DNA of 64,000 bases from Siniperca chuatsi (Eukaryota > Chordata > Actinopteri > Centrarchiformes > Sinipercidae), in contig NC_058044.1 of assembly GCF_020085105.1 (NCBI RefSeq), positions 27,842,206-27,906,205 of the forward strand. Direction: 5' to 3'. Under the pieces are notes generated by a model. That model did not search any database and was not told where the DNA came from. It saw only the letters and a list, made by a program, of their open reading frames with translations. The translations under genes were made by a program, and so were the position numbers. Below are positions 1 to 8,588 of the stretch, one piece after another (the stretch's first letter is position 1; every line of letters starts with the position of its first letter).

Positions 1-21
1 CACCTGTTAAAGGAAAACAGT

Positions 22-363
22 CTAGTCTTCTTTGTTGGGGATCGAAGAGAAGGGATACACAGTACACTTCAAGTAGTTTGGCTCTTTATGCCTTATAGAG
101 CTTTTGTGTTCATTGATTTCTTGTATGTTTTTGACAATGTGGGCCCCAGGTGTGCAAGTAGTAATACATGATACTGATTGGGGCGGAAACATAGTGTCAC
201 CTTTACTGTCTCCTATTGCTTTCAAGAACAAAAGTCTGTTCACTCCGTCTGACCAATAAAAATATGTTGTTTTTCTGTGCTCTGTGCATATTAAACAAAA
301 AGTTAATAATAAACAAAAAGTTAATATTAAAAAGTTAATATTTTTCAATAGTGCTTCTACCAA
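22..363 (-). pseudogene. Unit A copy of an unidentified minus-strand open frame, cut by window edge
   Basis: This is the left-unit counterpart of the long minus-strand open frame at 10490-11029. The N-terminal portion (MVEALLKNINFLIL start, hydrophobic first 25 residues) is the same. A one-base difference near base 40 (gatcgaag here, gatccgaag in B and C) shifts the frame soon before the window edge. No family is recognised and coding status is unproven. Confidence 0.25.
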
Positions 364-741
364 AACTGCATGATTTTGGAAAATTAATCAGATCAGAGGT
401 AGTTAGAAAATGCTATTAAGGTCTTTGTTAGAATTCTGAGAAGCTAGAACACATGATGAGAATGCTCCATCATCACAATCATTGTAGAACACTGACATCA
501 TAATGAACATCTTGGTTGTCTCCTGCTCCTGTAGAAAACCTCATTTACATTTAACAACCTGAGCTGAGTACTACCTCTCTGTCTTTGGTGAAAACAAACT
601 CTCAACAATTGCAAAATACAACTTCAGTAACTACAACAACAACTATATCAGAAAGTACCACAACTCTGAAACTACAATACAGTTTCAAGTTGAACTCCAA
701 CTGTGAAGTACGACTACTATATTTACAGCCAATATCTTGAC
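364..741. other. Upstream region of coiled-coil gene, unit A
   Basis: AT-rich, non-repetitive-looking sequence between the minus-strand open frame and the first coding exon of the coiled-coil gene. The last 150 bases have an A/C-rich 5'-UTR-like character and lead into a good start context (ttgacATGG). Homologues lie at 11030-11410 (B) and 24773-25150 (C). I see no clear TATA box. Confidence 0.35.
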
Positions 742-2095
742 ATGGACAGAAGATCCGGCTCAAGAAACCGGGTAAGCTTTTCTCATTTGACCCGGACAGA
801 CATTTTGGTGAACACTTTTTCAGCAATGTGTTGCTTAAATCATTTTCTAGAAAGAAGATAGATGTTAGAGTGTCACAACTTGAATCATTTATTGTTACCC
901 ACACTTAACCCCAAACAAACTCAAGTGAAACTGAAAAATAGTAAGTGCACATAGTAGTTCTTTGTGTATCAAATGTCAACAGAAGAACTACATGTATGTT
1001 TCTGTCTTTCAGGCATTTTGGCCAATGCAGTTTGGTGCTGCATTATACGGCCCAATCAGGCCGGCTGCGGTGCAGCTGCAGCACTCCGAGCAGCTTCCTA
1101 ACTCAGTTGTGCAGGGACTCAGAGATGCCTTGTACTCTGCCATCACTGAGATAAAGTCTCTCAAGGAGGAAAACAAAGCTCTGAAGGAGCAGATTGGCCT
1201 GCTGGGAAACAGGCAGGTGGAGGTGAGCCAGCTCCAAGAGGAGCTCAAACAAAAGATGACCTCCTCAAAAGGGTCACCAAAAAAGGCGGGCTAGAACAAG
1301 AGCCCACATGGAGACCCTGGGCCTGCTGTCTCAGATGGAGAAGGAGCTGAAGAGGAGCGAAGAGCAGTGGAAGAGCACATGTGATGCTCTGGAGGCGAGC
1401 CTCGTGTCCAAGAACAACCAGCTGCAGGTACGCTGCCTCAGCTCATCGCTATGCTTCAGAATAATGACTTGTTGGATTCTAACAGCTTGTTTTAGATGGG
1501 TTCAGAATGAGCTTTTGCAGTAAAACATATACTGTTTTTCTCTTTTCAGAAGCTCACTTTCAACACAAAGGAGCAGGAGCAGTCTGAGAAAAAAGATAGA
1601 AAGGAACAGGAGGAGAAGAAAATGAAAGAGGAGGAGGAGGAGGAGAAAAATGAGAAGAAGAGAAAGGAAGAAAAAGAAAAGATGGAAAATGTGGAGAAAG
1701 AAAAGGCAAAGAAAGAGAGGAAAGAACAGATGGAAAAGGTGGAGAAAGAAAAGATGGAGAAAGAGAGGAAAGAAAAGCTGGAGAAAGAAAAGGCAAAGAA
1801 AGAGAGGAAAGAAAAGATGGAAAAGGAGGAGAAAGAAAAGATGGAGAAAGAGAGGAAAGAAAAGGTGGAGAAAGAAAAGGCAAAGCAAGAGAGGAAAGAA
1901 AAGATGGAAAAGGAGGAGAAAGAAAGAATGGAGAAAGAGAGGAAAGAAAAGATGGAGAACAAAGAAAATGAAAAGGAGGAGAAGGAGTTGAAGAGGAATG
2001 AAGAGAAGGAAATGAATGAGAAAAATGAGAAGAAGGCAAAGAAGAAGAGGGGAAGAAAAAGAAGAACAGGCGTGCAAACTGAAAAGCAACAGTAA
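742..2095 (+). pseudogene. Coiled-coil Lys/Glu-rich gene, unit A copy, frame broken
   Basis: Same three-exon layout as the intact unit B copy: exon 1 at 742-771 (ATG, donor gtaagc), exon 2 at 1013-1427 (acceptor tctttcag, donor gtacgc), exon 3 at 1550-2095 (acceptor cttttcag, stop TAA). Exon 2 lacks one A in each of two A runs (around 1253 and 1290) relative to B, so its frame ends at a stop near 1292. Splice sites and exon 3 are unaltered. Either this copy is a young pseudogene or the homopolymer losses are assembly errors; long-read errors would look exactly like this. Confidence 0.6.
1610..2060 (+). repeat. Near-pure purine tract encoding KEKMEKERKEK-type repeats (unit A)
   Basis: Some 450 bases of almost uninterrupted A/G inside exon 3, built from degenerate repeats coding for KEKMEKERKEK-like peptides. 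Copies are at 12282-12732 and 26018-26469. Apparent long Phe/Ser/Leu-rich frames on the other strand are a by-product of this composition. Confidence 0.8.
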
Positions 2096-2155
2096 GGAGG
2101 AGAAACCTGCTGCCGGTTTGACTCAGGTCAGACATCAGCCCAACATCCTTCCTCC

Positions 2156-2340
2156 TGAAACCCCTACCCCTACCCTCCACCCCCTTCCTACCTTACCCAC
2201 TCCCCCCTTCCTACCCCTTCTCCCCTCCTACCCCTTCCCCCACCCCCTTCTACCCCTTCTACCCCTTCCCCCTCCTACCTCACCCCCCCTCTTATCCCTT
2301 CCTCCCCAAACCTCCACCCCTCCCCCCACCCAACCCTTCT
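2156..2340 (+). repeat. C-rich pyrimidine tract after coiled-coil gene (unit A)
   Basis: About 185 bases of C-rich sequence with recurring ccccttcctacc and acccctacc steps, directly downstream of exon 3. It lies next to a long purine tract on the same strand, and the copies differ in length here, as expected for a slippage-prone minisatellite. Confidence 0.8.
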
Positions 2341-2694
2341 TGTGCACCTATTAAATATTTTAAAATGTTGCAAATTGTTCAATCCAGTTCTGTTGAAGTA
2401 AATTACATCTGCCTGTGTATGCCTTTCTGAATATAGATATAATTTTAATATGATACCCATTTTACACTGGGAAAAATCCCGCTAACACCCACTAACATCT
2501 GGCTTTTGTCTTCAGTGTGAGAGGGTACAATCAGCATTCACTCAAAAACCTGCATATACACGCTAATTTTGGTGTAAATCATTTTATACTATAATAGTAT
2601 AAAATGATATAGGCTCCATGGCTCCTATCAAGTACTACAGCATTACAGTCCTTGTTTTGGAGGAACAGAGCCAACATGTAAGGGGTCTTTAAAT
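2341..2694. other. Unit A spacer before hAT MITE
   Basis: AT-rich sequence with no coding signal that I recognise. It includes an ATTAAA at 2351, a possible polyA signal for the plus-strand gene, and the perfect inverted repeat ttatactataatagtataaaa near 2584. Homologues are at 13022-13365 and 26754-27097. Confidence 0.4.
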
Positions 2695-3047
2695 TAGGGT
2701 TGAGCGAGTACTCGGCTGAAACGAATATCCGGTACAGATAATATCCTTTTTACGAGTATGAGTATCATCAGAGTAAAATGTGTCAATATCTGTACTTGTT
2801 ATATATAGCAACTTTTATTAAAAACCTTGTTCTGTAAATAGTTCTCTTACTCTTGTGATCAAAAACATTGCTCTGAAGCTCAATTCTGAGGTTGTTCTGT
2901 AAATAGTTTTCTAATAAATATAGCAACTTCTGATCAACCCATATCAATTTCCAGCTTAAATGAACAACTTCTGGTTAGTCACACCAGTAGTAACCACCCA
3001 TGTCTGGTTTAAGCCTGGATACGAATACAGATAATTTAGTTAGTTAG
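2695..3047. mobile_element. hAT-type MITE, 3' end deleted (unit A)
   Basis: Left end tagggttgagcgagtactc is preceded by the 8-bp sequence ctttaaat. The interior has alternating gagtatgagtatc and cagataatatcc motifs typical of a fish hAT MITE family. The right terminal repeat is missing because a deletion fuses the element to a Tc1 relic at about 3048. The complete copy at 27098-27492 supplies the second terminal repeat and second target duplication. Confidence 0.75.
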
Positions 3048-3243
3048 AGCCGGGTCCGTAAAGAAAAGGTTTTCCCAGTTTGGTGTGGAAGAACTTGACA
3101 GGCCTGCACACGACACTTCTCAGAAAGGTGGAGCCTGTTATAGCAGCATGTTAATTCCCCATGGTTTTTGGAATGCGATGCTTAACAATGACATGTGGGT
3201 GTAATGTTCAGGTGTCCACATAGATTTGGCCATGTAGTGTATA
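3048..3243 (+). mobile_element. Tc1-like transposon relic, 3' end only (unit A)
   Basis: Contains a short stretch coding KRFSQFGVEELDRPAHDT, matching the Tc1-family transposase segment that usually reads KWF..FGVEELDWPAQSPDLNP. It ends in the terminal repeat ccacatagatttggccatg followed by tagtgtata. Only the 3' part survives. Confidence 0.75.
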
Positions 3244-3625
3244 TAATGACACGTGCCCCCACTAATTGAATGATAATTCATCCTCACATAATGACCTGCA
3301 CCTGCAAAAAAACTCTTCCCTGTGCACAAATCAAACAAAGCAAAAATGAAGACTCTGATTAGGATCTGAGAGCTTGCCAATCAAATGGTCCTAAAATGCA
3401 AGATAACTCTGAGGAATCAAAGATTGTCTTAAAGAAATACACAGTGCTGCTGTGAAAAAGGCTGAGTGTATTTGGCCTCTTAGCTTGTTCTTTAGTGCCA
3501 CTCTCCAGCCAGCCTGTCAACATTGTACACAAAATATCAGAATTTACAGGATGGGTTGCCACAGCATCTGCAGAGCAGTGTATTACTGGGAATGTCATGC
3601 TCATCAGAGGATAAACCTGTTTTAT
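3244..3625. other. Unit A spacer between Tc1 relic and minus-strand exon candidate
   Basis: No recognisable gene. It would be the 3'-flanking or UTR-like sequence of the minus-strand exon candidate at 3626-3790: ATAAA appears on the minus strand just after its stop. Homologues are at 13916-14298 and 28182-28576. Confidence 0.35.
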
Positions 3626-3790
3626 TTAGGTTACAATGTGGCCTTTTCTCAGTGTCACCTTCAGGTCAAACATTTCAGTTTTTGCCCCACTTATGGTATG
3701 GTTGCCTCCACAGTCGTCATCTGTCCAAGTTTTCTGGTGTGTATTGAACATCACAGCCTCAATGGGCTGCTGTTGTGGCTTTAGACCTCC
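3626..3790 (-). CDS. Candidate terminal exon of an unidentified gene, unit A
   Basis: The minus strand reads ...KPQQQPIEAVMFNTHQ, KTWTDDDCGGN and ends KVTLRKGHIVT then TAA, with protein-like composition. In unit C the same segment is preceded by a polypyrimidine stretch and a CAG acceptor at 28736-28738, so it may be a last exon. In A and B that acceptor has been replaced by a (TA)n tract. No family is recognised; it could also be chance. Confidence 0.25.
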   Translation of the reverse strand, partial: GGLKPQQQPIEAVMFNTHQKTWTDDDCGGNHTISGAKTEMFDLKVTLRKGHIVT

Positions 3791-3791
3791 A

Positions 3792-3792
<1 letters not shown>

Positions 3793-3865
<73 letters not shown>
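3793..3865. repeat. (TA)n microsatellite, unit A
   Basis: Uninterrupted TA dinucleotide run directly 5' of the R4-type LINE. It replaces roughly 180 bases that unit C retains at 28736-28920. Runs of YIYIYI in translated frames come from this tract. Confidence 0.97.
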
Positions 3866-3869
<4 letters not shown>

Positions 3870-3880
3870 CTCGCCAATTT

Positions 3881-5520
3881 TACTTGCACAAGTATCCATC
3901 AAATGTGGCATATACCAAGGAGATGCTCTGTCCCCACTGCTGTTCTGCATAGGTCTGAACCCCCTCAGCCAAATAATCAACAAGACTGGCTATGGATACC
4001 GACTCAGGAACGGGGCCACCATCAGTCACCTCCTCTACATGGATGACATCAAGCTATACGCTAAGAGCGAGCGGGACATCGACTCACTGATCCACACCAC
4101 CAGGATCTACAGCTCTGACATTGGGATGTCATTTGGGGGCTTGAGAAGTGCAGTCGAATGGTGACAAAGAGAGGGAAGGTAGTCCACACAGAAGGGGTCT
4201 CACTCCCAGAAGGAACAATAGCAGACATTGAGGATGGTTACAAGTACCTTGGAATACCACAGGCAAATGGCAACCTCGAAGAGGCAACAAGGAAGACGGC
4301 AACGGCCAAATACCTCCAACGAGTAAGGCAAGTCCTAAGAAGTCAGCTCAATGGCAAGAACAAAGCCCAGGCAATAAACAGCTACGCCCTGCCAGTGATC
4401 AGATACCCTGCGGGAATAATAAGATGGCCAAAGGAGGAGATACAGACCACAGACGTTAAGACGCGAAAGCTCCTCACCATGCATGGAGGGTTCCATCCCA
4501 AATCCAGCACCCTGAGACTGTACGCTAGCCGTAAGGAAGGCGGCCGTGGACTAGTGAGTGTGAGAGCCACTATCCAGGATGAAACATCCAAGATCCACAA
4601 GTACATCCAAGATAAGGCCCCAACAGATGACGTGCTCAGGGAATGTCTCAGGCAATGGAGAACAGAGGAAGACGTGCTGGAGGAAGGACCATCATGGGAG
4701 GACAAACCCCTACATGGGATGTACCACCGGAACATAACTGAAGTGGCTGATATCAAGAAGTCCTACCAATGGCTAGAGCGGGCTGGATTGAAGGACAGCA
4801 CAGAGGCACTCATCATGGCTGCACAGGAGCAGGCCCTGGGCACCAGAGCAATAGAGGCCCAGATCTACCACACCAGACAAGACCCAAGGTGTAGGCTGTG
4901 CAAAGAGGCCCCTGAGACAATCCAGCACATAACTGCAGGGTGTAAGATGCTGGCAGGAAAAGCATACATGGAGCGCCATAACCAAGTAGCTGGCATAGTG
5001 TACAGGAACATCTGCACTGAGTATGGACTGGAAACCCCGAGGTCAAAGTGGGAAACACCTCCAAAGGTGGTAGAGAATGACCGAGCCAAGATCCTGTGGG
5101 ACTTCCAGATCCAGACTGACAGAATGGTAATGGCGAACCAGCCTGACATCGTGGTGGTTGACAAACAACAGAGGAAAGCCGTTGTGGTTGATGTGGCGAT
5201 ACCAAGCGATGGCAACATCAGGAAAAAGGAACATGAGAAACTAGAGAAGTACCAAGGGCTTAGAGAAGAGCTGGAGAAGGCCTGGAAGGTGAAGGCAACA
5301 GTGGTGCCCGTGGTCATTGGAGCACTCGGGGCAGTGACCCCCAAACTGGAGGAGTGGCTACAGCAGATCCCTGGAAGAACACCAGACATCTCGGTCCAGA
5401 AGAGCGCAGTACTGGGAACAGCAAAAATACTGCGCAGAACCCTCAAGCTCCCAGGACTCTGGTAGAGAACCCGAGCTCGAAGGATGAGACCACCCGCGGA
5501 GGGTGAAGGACAAAGTTTTT
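3881..5520 (+). mobile_element. R4/Rex6-clade LINE, 5'-truncated (unit A)
   Basis: Non-LTR retrotransposon fragment. It starts just before the reverse transcriptase motif GIYQGDALSPLLF and continues through the catalytic box YMDDIKLY, a CCHC-type finger (CRLC...H...C, around 4888-4941) and a C-terminal restriction-like endonuclease domain (PDIVVVDK followed by VVDVAIPSD). The frame ends with a TAG at 5463-5465, followed by a short 3' UTR. Order RT, CCHC, restriction-like nuclease, with no apurinic nuclease, is the layout of R2/R4-type elements; Dong and Rex6 are the closest I recall. It is inserted in (TA)n. The 5' half is missing and a two-base insertion near 4137 (gggggc versus gggc in B) shifts the RT frame. 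Confidence 0.85.
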
Positions 5521-5544
5521 ATATATATATATATGTATATATAT
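5521..5544. repeat. (TA)n tail at the 3' side of the R4 LINE (unit A)
   Basis: Continuation of the TA microsatellite that served as insertion site, with the interruption tatgtatatatatgaag that is also present at the right end of unit C's uninterrupted tract (29059-29073). This marks the exact 3' border of the insertion. Confidence 0.85.
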
Positions 5545-5814
5545 GAAGAGAAACCTCGGGAAGAGCTACAGAGGAGGGATCCCTCTCCCAGGAGGGACAG
5601 ACATGCAATAGATGTCGTGTGTACAGAATAGATTCACAACAGAAAATACAGTACAAAATGCATATGTATATGTATTGTTTGTACAAATGTATTGTTTGTA
5701 CAAATAGTACAAACAATTATGATGACAAAATGTAGATTGTAAAACATAAGTGAAGAGGATCTGGATGGATCCAGAAGGACAATTACGCAGCTACAGGTGA
5801 TGCCCACTAAGTAG
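5545..5814. other. Unit A spacer after R4 LINE
   Basis: Contains short tandem repetition of tgtattgtttgtacaaa around 5670-5715 (two copies in A and B, one in C). It leads into a possible coiled-coil exon. No gene is recognised. Confidence 0.35.
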
Positions 5815-5978
5815 GATCTGAGCCACGCAACCTCCTCTCCACCATAGAGACAGCAGCAGTGTTCCAGCAATCACAGATCCAGACTCTGCAGCTCCTGAGG
5901 CAGAAATACCTGCTGAAAGCGACAGAAGGAGAGATAAGAGACGAGAAAGCACAAAACTACCGGAACGATAAAATGTAG
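5815..5978 (+). CDS. Candidate plus-strand coiled-coil exon (unit A)
   Basis: After a TAG that could serve as acceptor at 5812-5814, the frame reads [18 protein letters not shown], then a helix-prone [20 protein letters not shown] stretch, and stops at 5976. Residue choice is coding-like and coiled-coil-like, but no family is recognised and no donor was found. Homologues: about 16500-16654 (B, with one extra T near the end) and 29321-29484 (C). It may belong to the coiled-coil gene or to the gene ending at 6724. Confidence 0.25.
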
Positions 5979-6601
5979 ATTTAGTAACATGCATTAATGG
6001 GATAATCATTCTGAAAATTTTGCTCGATGGTTGTGGAAAATCACTGGAAAAAAATAACAACTGCTGTCTATGTCCTGGTCGATTCATACAGCCAAAATGA
6101 TTTGAGGCAGACTGCGGGTTAATGACTCAAACTGGCGTCTTCTGGGGTCCCGTTCTGAAAGGAAGGAAAAAAGGAAAAAAATAAGACTAAGGCTGTTTTT
6201 GTTTAATGTATCAATCAAAGACATAAACTTAACTACTTTCAGAGGGGTTGTTCTGCCCACACTGTTCGACTTGAGCGCAGCTAAGCAGAGGTGTATTGTC
6301 TTCTTTACTGAGACGATTCCTTGAAAATGCTGACAGAGTAGAACTGGAAGAAATTAACAAAGCATATTTTTCAGGCACTTGGCTGTGACATATTAATATT
6401 ACATTCATAGCACCACCTGCTGGCGAGAATTAATCTGTCAACATAAGTGTTCTAAAAAGACACCAGATATTGATAACAACAACTCCACAGTGTCCGTTTG
6501 TATTGTAATTATCAGAAAGAAGACCACGGACCCAAAGCAAACCTAGATAAATATAAAATTGCCACATGACATGACATTTTGTTGTTATTTTGTCATTACA
6601 G
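5979..6601. other. Unit A intron-like spacer
   Basis: No coding signal recognised. It contains a short stretch common in fish DNA (agcaccacctgctggcgag near 6410). It ends in the polypyrimidine-AG acceptor of the next exon. Substitution patterns between copies change in this interval (see findings). Confidence 0.35.
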
Positions 6602-6724
6602 TCGTGCCGGAGAAACCTGGGAAAGCACAACAGGGTTGTCATACCTTCTTGTGTTGTGCTCCGTATTCATCAGGAGTACCCGGATGAAGATGGGGAGTAC
6701 ACAGACTTTAAACCTCCCATTTAA
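6602..6724 (+). CDS. Last coding exon of a P2X7-like (P2RX7 C-terminal domain) gene, unit A
   Basis: Acceptor ttgtcattacag ends at 6601. The 40-residue frame reads RRNLGKHNRVVIPSCVVLRI, then HQEYPDEDGEYTDFKPPI and TAA at 6722-6724. The pattern LGK.NR.VIPSCV...I...YP..DGEYT.F is the end of the zinc-binding P2X7-like C-terminal domain that occurs in many teleost multicopy proteins. An AATAAA lies downstream at 6798. Earlier exons of that domain (the Cys-rich CxC..C part) were not found, so this is either the end of the upstream coiled-coil gene or an orphan exon. Confidence 0.5.
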   Translation, partial: SCRRNLGKHNRVVIPSCVVLRIHQEYPDEDGEYTDFKPPI

Positions 6725-7211
6725 ATTTAAAGTCTTTTATACTGTAATTGTTTGGTAATTTGTTATGTACACAATTATGCATTCAATACACTTTTAATAA
6801 ATATCATAGATGTCTTGGACAGCTGTTTTTGAGTAATGACATGTTTGTATGTATGTCACAACTTAACTTTTTTTAACATGGAGGCTGGTGGGGCTCTAGT
6901 GCAGGGACGGACCGAGGCAGGAGGCAGGCAGATATGCTGGAGGAAGACGATGACAGCTGCACGTGGGGAAAACACTCTTGTCAAATCTTACTATCATGTT
7001 ATCATATATCATACAATAAGTCGATAATGTAATTATTGCAACAGGCCTAATGTAATGTATATATTACCCAAATAACAAAATTTTGATTAAGGGCCAGATT
7101 AGTATGGTGAGATGATGACTTACATGCTGGCAGAAAACAGCTGATTAGGAAAGGGGTTGTGGGGTTAGATGGGTGTTGAGTCACCATGTGTTGGAGCTAT
7201 TTCCACCCCAC
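6725..7211. other. Unit A 3' UTR-like and intergenic spacer
   Basis: AT-rich 3' UTR-like sequence with AATAAA at 6798, then about 400 bases without a recognised gene. The minus-strand THAP-associated exon begins after it. A palindromic catttaaatttaaag lies near 6719. Confidence 0.4.
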
Positions 7212-7382
7212 CTGGACAGCTGAGCCTGGACACATGGCTAGCAATTGCGTCTGATTTCTCAGGTCGCTCATACTGTGAGCACAGGAATCCAGGAACAGCC
7301 ACTGCATTCATCTCAGCCACAAAGCGTGAAGGGTCATGGATGACCTCGTTAAAGAGGAGGTCCGTAAGCTCAGTCACATACT
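7212..7382 (-). pseudogene. Second exon of the broken THAP gene (unit A)
   Basis: A 171-base exon on the minus strand, flanked by a good acceptor (cctgtgttttag) and donor (CAG|gtgggg). It encodes EYVTELTDLLFNEVIHDP followed by the block LCSQYERPEKSDAIASHVSR. I recall this 'QYERP..DAIA.HVSR' type of segment from fish proteins of the THAP/P2X7-like kind, but cannot name a gene. The exon itself is open; it is called a pseudogene because the exon upstream is broken. Copies: 17873-18043 (B) and about 30670-30835 (C, donor deleted). Confidence 0.5.
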
Positions 7383-7948
7383 CTAAAACACAGGAGAGAG
7401 CACATAACATAGCATATAGTTTGAGTCATTCATATGGTTTCAACTGTTGACAAATTGTTACCAAAGTAACTGCAATAGAAATGTTGTGTTTACTGCTAGG
7501 AATTGTGTCACACTGGCAAATGTACTACACCTTGTCGCTCAGGTGGTGCCAAAATCTCGCCAGCGGGGCGGATGTGTTTGGAATCATGCATATATTAGTA
7601 TGGAAATACCAACAGACAATTGAGAATTACCTAACCAGTAGTATATTTGGCCTTGACCATGGCACACAACATGTTCCCCTCTCTTGGCCTTGGGAAATTT
7701 TATTTGGAACTGCAGTTCTCCTGCTGCAGTCCTCGCTTGGGTAAGCCAGAATTTTCATTGAAATGCAATGCGGCCAGGTAAAGTCTGAAATGAGGAGGAT
7801 TTGTATGGGATTACTCCAAAATAGTTACGCTTGGGCCACACTGCCTTCCTCTCTCTACCTGTGTGTGGTGGCTGTCTCGCTGAACTGCTGCGGCTCGCAC
7901 ATGTGTGGTGTCCACACAGACAGCGGTTCCACGACGCACACGCGCTGC
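7383..7948. other. Unit A intron of the THAP-like gene
   Basis: Non-coding spacer between the two minus-strand exons. It contains a GC-richer patch (7850-7945) that is partly the C-terminal THAP sequence in another frame. No other feature seen. Confidence 0.4.
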
Positions 7949-8220
7949 TCAGATAGTTGGTTCAGCCCCATTCCCCAGTAACAGCGGCTTATCACTGAAT
8001 CCCAGTTATCTCTGATGAAAGTTTGTAAAACTATCAGGTGTAAAATGCAGAGGCAGAGGTGGGTGTTGGTGGTGATCCATAGCTCTCCATCAAGGTGGAT
8101 CTTCACAAAATCAATCCACCTTTTCTTGATCTCATAATTCTTGGGAAATTTAAATGAGGAGGCCGAGCTGTTTCGTAATTTCTTGCATTCAGGGAATATG
8201 CATTGGCGGGACGAAGGCAT
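7949..8220 (-). pseudogene. THAP-domain exon, broken (unit A)
   Basis: Minus-strand ATG at 8220 opens a C2CH THAP zinc finger: first pair in QCIFPECKKLR, then FKFPKNYEIKKRWIDFVK, then THLCLC and, after a one-base frame slip, HFTPDSFTNFHQR, a TAA, LGFS and GAEPTI, which corresponds to the AVPTIF box that closes THAP domains. So the domain is complete in order but carries one frameshift and one internal stop, both present in all three units. THAP domains bind DNA in transcription factors and P-element-derived genes. A GC box (gggcggggc on the minus strand, 8332-8340) sits about 110 bases upstream, promoter-like. Confidence 0.8.
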
Positions 8221-8588
8221 AGCTAGCTAGCAACCTGTAGGCTGTAGTAACTAACAGCAAAGTTAGTTATTGTAGTGTTAGGGGAGGGGCCACGCTCGGT
8301 GGCTCCAGTGCGTCATGGAGCCATGGTTTCAGCCCCGCCCAAAAAATCCTGAACACGAAGATGGTGAAAAACGGTCTAACTCCACAGTTCAGTACTACAT
8401 AGTTAACAGTCTTCGTAACATGTTTTAAGCAATACATTTTTAACATTTATGATGCGTTTAGAAACAAACTTCTGAATTTCCTTTACACGGTCTGTTTCTG
8501 TTATGCTGACCATCTTTTTGTTGCAGATTCTCCGTACAGATATAATCAGCCCCTTAAAGGTCACGGCGAGATTGTTTTTGAGAACTAC
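8221..8588 (-). promoter_or_regulatory. 5' flank of the THAP-like gene up to the copy edge (unit A)
   Basis: Contains a GC box at 8332-8340, the repeated gctagctagc just before the start, and a short open stretch KKMVSITETDRVKEIQ on the minus strand (8400-8600) that I cannot assign. It ends at the duplication edge 8588. Copies at 18882-19251 and 31674-32041. Confidence 0.4.

Larger units (their letters stand above)
1..8588. repeat. Tandem segmental duplication, unit A (left end outside window)
   Basis: First of three head-to-tail near-identical copies. Base 1 corresponds to 10666 in unit B and 24409 in unit C, and the sequence can be followed co-linearly to 8588, where it ends in gagaactactt and jumps into L1-type LINE sequence. 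Unit A shares with B an R4-type LINE insertion and a deletion joining a hAT MITE to a Tc1 relic, both absent from C. Its own left end is not visible. Copy identity by eye is above 99 percent outside indels, many of which are single-base changes in homopolymers. Confidence 0.93.

Noticed and set aside
1502-2180. Three long minus-strand frames rich in Phe, Ser and Leu (also in units B and C)
   Set aside because: Antisense of the purine-rich exon 3; low-complexity shadows with no start context or domain.
3636-4164. Frames with long YIYIYI runs at the TA tracts
   Set aside because: Translated (TA)n microsatellite fused by chance to LINE sequence.
4382-5446. Several 70-190 residue minus-strand frames over the R4 LINE
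   Set aside because: Opposite strand of a real LINE frame; composition explains them.
5545-5814. Possible LTR-like or other element end near the gaagagaaacctcggg sequence
   Set aside because: No terminal repeat, primer site or partner end could be found; left as unassigned spacer.
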